Source of the DNA: an uncultured Bacilli bacterium
Lineage (GTDB): Bacteria > Bacillota_I > Bacilli_A > RF39 > UBA660
Length of the DNA stretch: 9,655 nucleotides
NCBI GenBank assembly: GCA_934098515.1
Contig: CAKOOK010000020.1
Location: 1 to 9,655 of the forward strand
Direction: 5' to 3'
Positions within the stretch are counted from its first letter, which is position 1. Each line of letters begins with the position of its first letter. The position numbers and the translations under genes are program-made. Shown here in pieces: positions 1-5,738 of the stretch. A model generated the notes under the pieces. It was not told the DNA's origin, searched no databases, and worked only from the letters and a program-made list of their open reading frames with translations.

Positions 1-239
1 TTAGAATTATCAACGTCGGTTTTTCCGACGGTATTATTTTCATCAAGTTCACCACTATTTAATATATTATTAATATGCTCTGTTATTGTGCTTCTTCCCA
101 CGTCAAACAATTCTGCAATTAAATTTTGAGTAAGCCATATGTCATTATTTATTAACATTACACTAACCTTAATATCATTGTTTGAATCTCTATATATTAA
201 AAAGTCATGTTTAGTTATTTGTAAGTTTTTATTGTCCAT
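1..239 (-). CDS. RhuM family protein, N-terminal part, runs off the window edge
   Basis: About 79 codons are visible from the ATG at 239, and the reading frame is open to base 1. The protein starts MDNKNLQITKHDFLIYRDSN and carries the RhuM N-terminal core at about residues 36-66 (IWLTQNLIAELFDVGRSTIT, then EHINNILNSGELDEN), followed by GKTDVDNS, as I recall it from RhuM proteins. RhuM (named from Salmonella SPI-3) is a family of unknown biochemical function. Its N-terminal part looks like a DNA-binding, helix-turn-helix-like module, and it is often found in mobile or defence-associated accessory regions. AAAGGAG lies 8 bases before the ATG, and a good promoter lies at 266-295. A GC-rich inverted repeat (CGTCGG, 5-base loop, CCGACG at 14-30) sits inside the codons. 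The missing C-terminus means I cannot say whether the gene is intact. Confidence 0.82.
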   Translation of the reverse strand, partial: MDNKNLQITKHDFLIYRDSNNDIKVSVMLINNDIWLTQNLIAELFDVGRSTITEHINNILNSGELDENNTVGKTDVDNS

Positions 240-265
240 ATGTTATTCTCCTTTCTTTTAGATCT

Positions 266-295
266 ATTATATATCCGTAAGGGCTAATTTTCCAA
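266..295 (-). promoter_or_regulatory. Sigma-A-type promoter of the rhuM gene at 1-239
   Basis: On the minus strand, -35 TTGGAA (295-290) and -10 TATAAT (271-266) are separated by 18 bases. The expected transcription start is near 259, just upstream of the AAAGGAG site and the ATG at 239. This copy therefore has its own promoter downstream of the broken rhuM copy. Confidence 0.6.
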
Positions 296-350
296 CAAAA
301 CTAAAACCCTAACCTAATTCTAGCAATACATTTTTTATTTTATTTATTAA

Positions 351-589
351 AGTTGTGTTATAGTTTTTTCCGTCATCGGCAGTTAGCGAGCATTTCTCGG
401 TAACTGATTTTTTTCTAATTCTTTTTATTCAAATATATGTTTCAAGTGTAAACTTATATTATCTGTAGAACATTCAAAAACTTTTGACATTCCTTTTTGT
501 GATAACCATAAAGTTTCCTCTTTATAAATAGCATCTACTATAATATTGCCTTCACTATTTTTGTATATAATTAATTTATTATCTTCCAT
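351..589 (-). pseudogene. rhuM pseudogene (nonsense codon, frameshift and 3' truncation)
   Basis: A second RhuM N-terminus starts at the ATG at 589, with GGAAAGGAG 7 bases upstream. It begins MEDNKLIIYKNSEGN and contains the family core LWLSQKGMSKVFECSTDNIS at about residues 26-45, then LHLKHIFE. The frame stops at TAA where the family normally has S-G-E-L. The next codons (K-E-L-E-K-N) still look like RhuM in the same frame. Then the frame shifts by one base inside an A-rich run, and the neighbouring frame continues SVTEKCSLTADDGKNYNTT, which is again RhuM-like. Similarity ends at about 351, before the expected FYNLD-type segment. So there are at least two point lesions plus loss of everything downstream. 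An earlier in-frame ATG at 625 exists, but it lacks an RBS and lies in the loop of an inverted repeat, so 589 is the native start. Confidence 0.8.
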
Positions 590-613
590 TAATAATCTCC
601 TTTCCTTTAGTTT

Positions 614-636
614 TTGATAAGTCATACACTTATCAA
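614..636. repeat. Perfect 8-bp inverted repeat upstream of the rhuM pseudogene
   Basis: TTGATAAG (614-621) and CTTATCAA (629-636) are exact reverse complements separated by 7 bases. The repeat ends 25 bases upstream of the pseudogene start and just before its ribosome binding site (minus strand). It could be an operator for a dimeric repressor or a 5'-UTR hairpin. No poly-T run follows on the minus strand, so a terminator for that strand is unlikely. Confidence 0.5.
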
Positions 637-757
637 TTTAAATTAAAATTTATTAAAAGATGTCCCAAAATGTAAAAAGCATTTAGTAAAAATTTCTTTT
701 ATTTTCAAGGGTTTAATAGTGTTTTTTTCATAACTTCCCACTTACCAGTTGATATTT
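637..757. other. Gap between GNAT gene and rhuM pseudogene, no recognised gene
   Basis: This AT-rich spacer is read on the minus strand between the end of the GNAT gene and the leader of the rhuM pseudogene. The longest open stretch is a GTG-started frame of 32 codons (741-643, minus strand) beginning VGSYEKNTIKPLKIKE. It has no ribosome binding site and no similarity I recognise. It is probably non-coding or debris. Confidence 0.4.
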
Positions 758-1207
758 TTATTTAGTTGAATTAACTCCTTTGCTATATTTCATATAGTAT
801 CTAGATTCAGTTTCTTTTATAACATAAAATTCTAATTTCTTATATAAAGATATAGCTTTTACGTTTTCTTTGTACACCCACAAATATACTATATCATTAT
901 TATTTAAAATATTTTTTATAATCTTAGTTCCAATGCCTTTATCTCTATAATCTTCTTCTAGATAGATTTCATCTAGTAATTTGCCATCATCTTTATTTGT
1001 TAATAATAGACAACCGACTATTTTATTATCAACTATTATATTACGATAATCATTAATTAGTTTGGGAACTTCGCTAGTTACATACTTATTTATTTTATCT
1101 ATTTCTTCATTAGATAAATCTTTTGCATATTCATAAATTGTTCTTTTTTTATATTCAATTAATCTATTTATATCTTTGTTAGATGATGTTAATAATTTAT
1201 ATTCCAT
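758..1207 (-). CDS. GNAT family N-acetyltransferase (149 aa)
   Basis: The protein is predicted to transfer an acetyl group from acetyl-CoA to an unidentified amine or protein substrate in the cytoplasm. GNAT motif A is clear at residues 80-98, with the acetyl-CoA pyrophosphate loop R-D-K-G-I-G (88-93). Motif B follows: LWVYKENVKAISLYKKLEFY (109-128), the usual N-x-x-A-x-x-L-Y-x-K-x-x-F pattern. Length fits a single-domain GNAT. The ATG at 1207 is preceded by AAAGGAGG with a 6-base spacing, an excellent RBS. The 5' region is unusual: it contains a rhuM relic inside a 27-codon ORF that ends within codons 3-4 of this gene, so the two may be translationally coupled. The substrate (antibiotic, polyamine, ribosomal protein) cannot be told from sequence. 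Confidence 0.9.
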   Translation of the reverse strand: MEYKLLTSSNKDINRLIEYKKRTIYEYAKDLSNEEIDKINKYVTSEVPKLINDYRNIIVDNKIVGCLLLTNKDDGKLLDEIYLEEDYRDKGIGTKIIKNILNNNDIVYLWVYKENVKAISLYKKLEFYVIKETESRYYMKYSKGVNSTK

Positions 1208-1280
1208 AATAAACCTCCTTTATATTATTGCTAATAAGATCTTTAATATTTTTATATATAATTAATTTGCTATCGACCAT
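1197..1280 (-). pseudogene. Third rhuM 5' relic, now a 27-codon leader ORF overlapping the GNAT start
   Basis: The ORF runs from the ATG at 1280 to the TAA at 1199-1197 and begins MVDSKLIIYKN. This matches the start of the rhuM pseudogene at 589 (MEDNKLIIYKN) at 9 of 11 residues, and the DNA run AAATTAATTATATA is identical in both. The similarity also reaches upstream: both have AAGTGTA, an A-rich stretch and AGGAAAG before the ATG. After the eleventh codon the sequences diverge and the frame runs into the GNAT start region. It is most likely the remnant of a third rhuM copy. Whether the small peptide is made is unknown. A chance match is possible in such AT-rich DNA, but the shared leader argues against it. 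Confidence 0.6.
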
Positions 1281-1704
1281 TTCTTATCTTTCCTATTTTA
1301 TTTTTTTATAGTTCTACACTTACACATAATTTACTTAAAATATGGTTTATCTCTTTCATCGGTTTGAACTATTTGAAAATATAGAATGGTTGTTTTTTTG
1401 GTTCGTTATCATTAATCTTCATCTTTAAATATCAAGTAGAACTTCAAATTCAAGTTACTTTATTGCTTTAATATTTTTAAAAGAAAACCCCAAAAAATAA
1501 TTAGAAATCGATTTAATTATATCATGAATAAGTATCAATTTAAACTCATATAACGGATGTAAATCATGATTTAGTCTCGTTATAAAGCGTTTCATTTATT
1601 AAATTTAAAGCTAGTATTTTGAGTTTGCATTTGATTAATTTATCAACTTTTTACAATTGCACTCTATTAGTTATTATTGTAAGAATATTCCTAATTTCCT
1701 TTTT
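1281..1704. other. 424-base intergenic stretch with probable gene debris
   Basis: No gene of normal length is present on either strand. On the minus strand an ATG at 1422 opens a 17-codon frame (MKINDNEPKKQPFYIFK) ended by TAG at 1371-1369. The same frame then stays open for another 20 codons (FKPMKEINHILSKLC...) to a TAA, which looks like a short gene end with one internal stop. Around 1555-1655 another minus-strand stretch (KVDKLIKCKLKILALNLINE) is open for about 30 codons after a stop. Neither matches a family I know. A weak -10 (TATAAT, 1521-1516, minus) lies upstream of the ATG at 1422. The 1281-1325 end is related to the leader of the rhuM pseudogene. Confidence 0.4.
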
Positions 1705-2304
1705 TTAATTACTATCTTCTAAAATAAATCTAATATAAGTATTTTTATATCTGTTTAACGATGCATTAATATCTATATAATATACACTTGTTAGAATCCC
1801 ATCATAAGGGTCAATTTCAGTTCTGTCTAGTACTCCCCCAAGAGATATCATTGTCTTACTTGATGCTATATTGCTGGTTTCACAATCAAGCATAACTTTA
1901 TCTAGACCAAGTTTTTTAGCTTCTAATAATCCTAGATACAAATTAATTTTATTATAACCTTTCCTTCTTTCTGTAGGTCTAATTCCATACCCAATGTTGC
2001 CACCAAACCTTTTCATTTCTTCAGTTAAATTCCATCTAACATTAATCATACCAATTAACTTATTATCGCTTTTTCTAATTAATAAAAAGGTTTTAGATTG
2101 ACACCTACCGTGTTTTTTGGCATACTCCTCATTTTTCATATTTAAACATCTATCTAAGGCTTCTTCAAATGACTGACCACTAAGTATTTCAACTAATGCA
2201 CCTGCACCGTTAACGTCTGAGTTATACTGCACAAATTCGTTTAAATAATCTAATATATCTTTTTTTCTTTCTTGTGATAGTTTTTCTAAATAAAACTTTT
2301 CCAT
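1705..2304 (-). CDS. GNAT family N-acetyltransferase (199 aa), COG3981-like
   Basis: This is a second predicted acetyl-CoA-dependent acetyltransferase, of the longer type (about 170-200 residues) common in Bacillota. The N-terminal half (1-80) carries a region like D-x-N-G-A-G ... FEEALDRCL. The acetyl-CoA site is GYGIRPTERRKGYNK (105-119), where the motif A loop reads R-R-K-G-Y-N with N where A is usual. Motif B is CETSNIASSKTMISLGGVLD (141-160), typical of this subgroup (D/E-x-x-N-x-A-S-x-K-x-I-x-x-x-G-G). The start at 2304 has TAGGTAGG 6 bases upstream and a TATAAT -10 at 2329-2324, giving a leader of about 13 bases. It is not closely similar to the neighbouring 149-aa GNAT, so they are not a recent duplication. 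The substrate is unknown. Confidence 0.9.
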   Translation of the reverse strand: MEKFYLEKLSQERKKDILDYLNEFVQYNSDVNGAGALVEILSGQSFEEALDRCLNMKNEEYAKKHGRCQSKTFLLIRKSDNKLIGMINVRWNLTEEMKRFGGNIGYGIRPTERRKGYNKINLYLGLLEAKKLGLDKVMLDCETSNIASSKTMISLGGVLDRTEIDPYDGILTSVYYIDINASLNRYKNTYIRFILEDSN

Positions 2305-2356
2305 AATGCGCCTACCTAAGGTAATTATAAAGCAAAAGATTAATTTATAAAAGAAA

Positions 2357-2378
2357 AAGATGGAGTTCTATCCACCTT
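2357..2378 (-). terminator. Rho-independent terminator after the SNF2 relic
   Basis: On the minus strand an 8-bp stem (AAGGTGGA / TCCATCTT, one G-T pair) with a 6-base loop is followed by a T-rich run (TTTCTTTT, ending near 2349). It lies about 95 bases downstream of the stop of the SNF2 relic and before the promoter of the GNAT gene at 1705-2304. Confidence 0.55.
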
Positions 2379-2471
2379 AATTAGTTATTTTAATTTTTTT
2401 CTTATAGAATAATGTCCCGATAAGAGCGATGAATGAATGATAATTTAACTGCATTTTATTATGAATAACTT

Positions 2472-2813
2472 TTATACTTCTTTATCCTTTTTATATCCAT
2501 CTGTTAATAGATTAGATAATTCTTCTTCATTGATAAGTTTTAGAACAGTTACTTTCTTGTTTTGGCCGATGCGGTATGCTCTATCTGTTGCTTGATTTTC
2601 AGCTTGTGGATTCCACCAAACGTCTAAATGAATTACGATATCAGCACTAATTAAATTTAAACCTGTTCTGCCAGATTTTAAAGTAATTAAGAAACAGTTA
2701 GTATTATCTTTATCAACAACAAGACTTTCTTTTATTAAGTGCCATTCTGGTATAAATATTGCGCTATAGTATAAATAATTGTCAAATTTTTCTTAAATTA
2801 TTTCTGGTTTCAT
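2472..2813 (-). pseudogene. SNF2-family helicase relic (C-terminal helicase motifs V and VI)
   Basis: From about 2760 to the TAA at 2474-2472 the minus strand encodes an unmistakable SNF2 (Swi2/Snf2 ATPase) C-terminal segment. It contains CFLITLKSGRTGLNLISAD (motif V, normally S-L-K-A-G-G-T-G-L-N-L), then IHLDVWWNPQAENQATDRAYRIGQ (motif Va/VI region with the R-x-x-R-x-G-Q arginine fingers), then KKVTVLKLI. The whole N-terminal ATP-binding half (motifs I-IV) is absent. After VLKLI the protein jumps to NEEELSNLLTDGYKKDKEV and stops, as if the usual linker had been deleted. Upstream in the same frame is an ATG at 2813 with a perfect AAAGGAG 5 bases before it, but codon 7 is TAA. So the start region and the end survive while the middle is lost. 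A functional protein is not possible. Confidence 0.85.
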
Positions 2814-2841
2814 AAGTACTCCTTTGTAAAAATATTACATT

Positions 2842-2871
2842 ATTATAGTGCATTATATTTTGACGTTACAA
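2842..2871 (-). promoter_or_regulatory. Surviving promoter of the SNF2 relic
   Basis: On the minus strand, -35 TTGTAA (2871-2866) and -10 TATAAT (2847-2842) have an 18-base spacer. The predicted transcript starts near 2835 and reaches the AAAGGAG and ATG at 2813 in about 22 bases. The signals look intact although the gene behind them is broken. Confidence 0.55.
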
Positions 2872-2879
2872 GCAATTAA

Positions 2880-2904
2880 AAAGATAGTTCTATATACTAT
2901 CTTT
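2880..2904 (-). terminator. Rho-independent terminator of the XRE regulator gene
   Basis: AAAGATAGT (2880-2888) pairs with ACTATCTTT (2896-2904) around a 7-base loop. On the minus strand the stem is followed by a T-run (bases 2882-2878). It lies 7 bases after the stop of the regulator gene. Confidence 0.75.
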
Positions 2905-2910
2905 TACTTC

Positions 2911-3486
2911 TTATCTATCTTCTAGGCAAGTGCCACCATTATCTTTAATATACTTAACTATTTTTTCTAAGATTTCTTTAGGCTCACCTTTTTTAACATT
3001 GTATAAATCTAAGTCATTCATAATATTTATATCACCAACATCATATGATAAACTTCCATCACTATTATTTTTCATAACTGTATAATCACTTATTTTACCG
3101 TTATAATAACATATTTTGCCTTCACCAGTTGCAGTAGGCTCTGCTGTATAATAGTTAGTACTATAGATATAAATTGAAACTATACATAGAAGTATAAAAA
3201 TAAGTGTGCCTAGCGTAATACCAAGTGTTTTAATTAGTTTAATAATTAGTTTTGAGTTGCTTTCTGTTTTATCAAGTTTAGTTAAAATTATATTTTCTTT
3301 ACCAATTAGTTCATCTAAACTTATATTAAAGATATCACATAACTTGGAAGCCTGTTTTAGATCAGGACTTGTCTCATTAAGTTCCCAGTTGGATATAGTC
3401 TGCCTTGTAATACCAAGTTTTTCAGCAAGTTCTTCTTGATTTAATTTATGGTTTTTTCTTTCGCTGATAATTTTTTCTCCTAACAT
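2911..3486 (-). CDS. XRE-family transcriptional regulator with a C-terminal membrane anchor (191 aa)
   Basis: The N-terminal Cro/C1-type helix-turn-helix spans residues 5-60: IISERKNHKLNQEELAEKLG, then ITRQTISNWELNETSPDLKQ, then LCDIFNISLDELIG. This is the classic form with recognition helix T-R-Q-T-I-S-N-W-E. A short linker leads to one strongly hydrophobic segment (about 84-108, TLGITLGTLIFILLCIVSIYIY) and an 80-residue tail without recognisable domain, predicted outside the membrane if the DNA-binding end is inside. Membrane-anchored XRE regulators of this layout are common in Bacillota and are thought to sense a membrane or extracellular signal, but the signal is not known here. AAAGGAG lies 7 bases before the ATG. 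The gene has its own promoter (with an inverted repeat in the spacer) and terminator, so it is monocistronic. Autoregulation is plausible. Confidence 0.88.
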   Translation of the reverse strand: MLGEKIISERKNHKLNQEELAEKLGITRQTISNWELNETSPDLKQASKLCDIFNISLDELIGKENIILTKLDKTESNSKLIIKLIKTLGITLGTLIFILLCIVSIYIYSTNYYTAEPTATGEGKICYYNGKISDYTVMKNNSDGSLSYDVGDINIMNDLDLYNVKKGEPKEILEKIVKYIKDNGGTCLEDR

Positions 3487-3530
3487 AATGTTCTCCTTTC
3501 TATTTTTAATTTTAACCTTTTATAATTTAT

Positions 3531-3561
3531 ATTCTACCAAATTTCTTTGGAAGGTGTGCAA
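3531..3561 (-). promoter_or_regulatory. Promoter of the XRE regulator with an inverted repeat in the spacer
   Basis: On the minus strand, -35 TTGCAC (3561-3556) and -10 TAGAAT (3536-3531, preceded by TGG, an extended -10) are 19 bases apart. Within the spacer, CCAAA (3537-3541) and TTTGG (3546-3550) form an inverted repeat with a 4-base centre, a good candidate operator for the regulator itself. The spacer is longer than the usual 17, so the -35 assignment is uncertain. Confidence 0.4.
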
Positions 3562-3579
3562 ATTTATTTAACATAATAA

Positions 3580-3604
3580 AAACTACCTGGATATCAAGTA
3601 GTTT
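3580..3604 (-). terminator. Rho-independent terminator of the S41 peptidase gene
   Basis: AAACTAC (3580-3586) pairs with GTAGTTT (3598-3604) around an 11-base loop. On the minus strand the stem is followed by TTTTATTATG. It begins 12 bases after the peptidase stop codon and separates that gene from the regulator promoter. Confidence 0.65.
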
Positions 3605-3615
3605 AATACACGTTT

Positions 3616-4779
3616 TTAAAGGCTCTTTTGTGTTTTAAAATGTTTTAATGCAAAGTTTAAAACTGTATCTTTTCCTTCAATAAAATCTTGCTTAGTTTCT
3701 TCTATATAAATGTCTGGTTTAAAAATATATGGTGCTAATAATTCAGTACTTTTATCTTTAGAAAATTGTTCTTTATTATTAGCAGAGTATTTTAAAAATG
3801 GATTAAAATATTTTTCTGAAATTGCAAAATTATAGCCATCTATGTTTATCCAGTTATTGTTTCCAAAGCAATTTATTGGAGTGCTTATTTCACTACCAAT
3901 TGTTGTAGCACCAAGTTCAATTAAATCTCCTAGAGCATATCTACCTGCAGAAAAAACTCTATAATCCGTTAAGCACAAAAGTTTCTTGTCTGGATGTTTT
4001 TTTAAAAAATTGATAAGCAAAGAATTTAATCCAGAATTTCCACCAGTATTTCCTCTTATATCTATGATGATTGTGTTAATATTAGTTAGGTCTTCTTTAT
4101 TTAATTTTTCTATTGCTGCTTTAATTTTTCCTTCAAATTGTGATTGTACGCTACTATGGTTATATATTAAAATATTATCTATAATTTTATAAGTAGCATT
4201 ATTACCATATAAATATTCGTCATAATCAAATAATTGTCCATCTTGGTCTTTCTCGTTTTTTTTAAACGTTTTTATTATGGTATCACCATTTGGTGTTATA
4301 AATGTATATGAAAGTTCTTGCTTTCCTCTAAAGGATGGCAGGCTAAACATTGTATATCTATTAAATAGGGCTTTTTCAATTTCAAATCTTCTTTTTCCAT
4401 CTGTTCCATAACTTATGACATCTTCTATTTCTCCCACTATTTGAAGAATACTAATATCGTCAATAGTTTTTAAACTAGCACCTTTTAATACTTCTGGATA
4501 ATTAACAATAATTTCATCGTCAAATATTTTAAAATTAATTGGAAATGTTGATACCATATCTAATTTTGTGTGAGCATCACTTTTGCCATTTAACCTTTTT
4601 ATAATATAATCCATAAAGTACTTGAAAGTATACATATCTGTAATATTCATGGTGTTTACGAGATTAATATATATTTTTTTTAGTTCATCTTCATTTATTT
4701 CATGCCATGGGGCAAGATGTATTTGTTTGTAATTTTCTATAAACTGATTATAAATTTTTTGATATTTAATACTTATCAT
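3616..4779 (-). CDS. S41-family peptidase, no signal peptide (387 aa)
   Basis: This is a predicted serine peptidase of the C-terminal-processing/tricorn core superfamily (S41), which cleaves proteins near their C-termini or trims peptides. The N-terminal helical part contains K-S-D-A-H70-T, equivalent to the family G-D-x-H-T segment. The core has TIIIDIRGNTGGNSGLNSLL (236-255), the typical D-x-R-G-N-x-G-G strand-loop, and then LTDYRVFSAGRYALGDLIEL (270-289), where S277 is the expected nucleophile, followed by GATTIGSEIST...NCFG, the usual end of the active-site region. I see no signal peptide, transmembrane helix or clear PDZ domain, unlike exported CtpA/CtpB, so it probably acts in the cytoplasm. 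The start at 4779 has AGGTGAT 4 bases upstream, and an extended -10 promoter lies at 4800-4805. The general base cannot be assigned with confidence. Confidence 0.82.
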   Translation of the reverse strand: MISIKYQKIYNQFIENYKQIHLAPWHEINEDELKKIYINLVNTMNITDMYTFKYFMDYIIKRLNGKSDAHTKLDMVSTFPINFKIFDDEIIVNYPEVLKGASLKTIDDISILQIVGEIEDVISYGTDGKRRFEIEKALFNRYTMFSLPSFRGKQELSYTFITPNGDTIIKTFKKNEKDQDGQLFDYDEYLYGNNATYKIIDNILIYNHSSVQSQFEGKIKAAIEKLNKEDLTNINTIIIDIRGNTGGNSGLNSLLINFLKKHPDKKLLCLTDYRVFSAGRYALGDLIELGATTIGSEISTPINCFGNNNWINIDGYNFAISEKYFNPFLKYSANNKEQFSKDKSTELLAPYIFKPDIYIEETKQDFIEGKDTVLNFALKHFKTQKSL

Positions 4780-4799
4780 TTTATCACCTATTCGAACTT

Positions 4800-4808
4800 A
4801 TTATAACA
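4800..4808 (-). promoter_or_regulatory. Extended -10 promoter of the S41 peptidase gene
   Basis: On the minus strand TGTTATAAT gives a TGn motif joined to a perfect TATAAT (4805-4800). No good -35 exists at the right distance, as is usual for extended -10 promoters. Transcription would start near 4793, 14 bases before the ATG, so the gene can be expressed independently of the upstream channel gene. Confidence 0.5.
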
Positions 4809-4834
4809 TACTATAAGAAAATACAAAATATCTT

Positions 4835-5710
4835 CTACTCTTTAAATAAAGTAATCTTTTTATTTTGATATTCATTTAATATTTTAATCCAAATATCATT
4901 TTCAACATTACGCATCTTTTTAGGATGAACTAAAAATCTTACTGATAATTCTATATGATTATTATTTACTCTAGTATAAATAATTGGTTCTAAATGATTA
5001 TAATAAATTCGATATTCTAGTGAAGCATCACTAACTTGTTTATCCATTTTTTTAGGAATTTCTTTAATAACTTCATTATTATTTACAATCTTTAAAATTA
5101 TCTTTTTAGTTGTTTCAACGTCTGCTTCAAGTGGAATATTAACAATAATTTCATCCCAGATATATTTAAAAGCTGTAGTATAGTTTTTTAGAGCATATGA
5201 AAATATATAACTATTTGGAATGTTTACAATCTTACCATTGCTTTGCTCGCCATTTTCTTTATCACTTACTTCTAGTACTTTAAAAGAAAGTAAGTTAATT
5301 ACGACAACATCACCAATAACATCATTAATTTCTATTCGGTCTTCTAATTTAAATGGCGCTCTGGTTTTAATAAAAACTCCGGCAAAAAAGTTAAGAATAA
5401 CCTCTCTTATTGCAATAGTAACTCCAGCAGATATAAATGAAATTATTGTTAGAAAATTACTTAGATAATCACTCCAAACAACAAATAATCCTCCTATAAT
5501 AAATAGATTAGATATGATATTAATATTCTGGTTTAAAAGAAACAATGTTCTACTATCTTTATTTATCTTCTTAATTATATATACAAATATTTTAGCACAT
5601 AATTTACATGATATTATTATAAGAAGTGATAAGATTAGTAATTTAAAATATTTTTCATTACCAGCTAAAAAATCATCTAATTTAATATTAAATAAATCTA
5701 ATAATTGCAT
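4835..5710 (-). CDS. MscS-family small-conductance mechanosensitive channel (291 aa)
   Basis: The product is a membrane channel that opens under membrane tension and lets solutes escape during hypo-osmotic shock, normally as a heptamer. Hydrophobic segments lie at about 22-46 and 63-80. The pore-lining TM3 lies at about 84-116 and contains GVTIAIREVILNFFAGVFI, matching the MscS pattern of small residues followed by N-x-x-A-G. The beta domain follows: PFKLEDRIEINDVIGDVVVI (119-138) to GKIVNIPNSYIF (159-170), a family hallmark. A cytoplasmic alpha/beta domain fills the rest. Length is close to E. coli MscS (286). The start at 5710 has AAAGGGG 8 bases upstream. An in-frame ATG at 5737 would lie upstream of the predicted transcription start and has no RBS, so it is rejected. 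It is transcribed divergently from the nucleotidase-like gene, with the S41 peptidase gene 55 bases downstream and no terminator between. Confidence 0.93.
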   Translation of the reverse strand: MQLLDLFNIKLDDFLAGNEKYFKLLILSLLIIISCKLCAKIFVYIIKKINKDSRTLFLLNQNINIISNLFIIGGLFVVWSDYLSNFLTIISFISAGVTIAIREVILNFFAGVFIKTRAPFKLEDRIEINDVIGDVVVINLLSFKVLEVSDKENGEQSNGKIVNIPNSYIFSYALKNYTTAFKYIWDEIIVNIPLEADVETTKKIILKIVNNNEVIKEIPKKMDKQVSDASLEYRIYYNHLEPIIYTRVNNNHIELSVRFLVHPKKMRNVENDIWIKILNEYQNKKITLFKE

Positions 5711-5738
5711 AATAATATCCCCTTTCAAAAGTTCCATT

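Noticed and set aside
14..30. GC-rich hairpin CGTCGG-TTTTT-CCGACG as a terminator
   Set aside because: It lies inside the open rhuM frame and no T-run follows the stem on either strand. It is best read as coding sequence (T-V-G-K-T-D-V).
643..741. 32-codon GTG-started frame downstream of the GNAT gene
   Set aside because: It has no Shine-Dalgarno site, no family resemblance, and a length expected by chance in AT-rich DNA.
3206..3439. Plus-strand open frame of 77 codons
   Set aside because: It lies antisense to the XRE regulator, whose domain, RBS and promoter are clear. The serine/leucine-rich product is typical of a shadow frame.
3986..4192. Plus-strand open frame of 68 codons
   Set aside because: It is antisense to the conserved active-site region of the S41 peptidase and has no RBS or family match.
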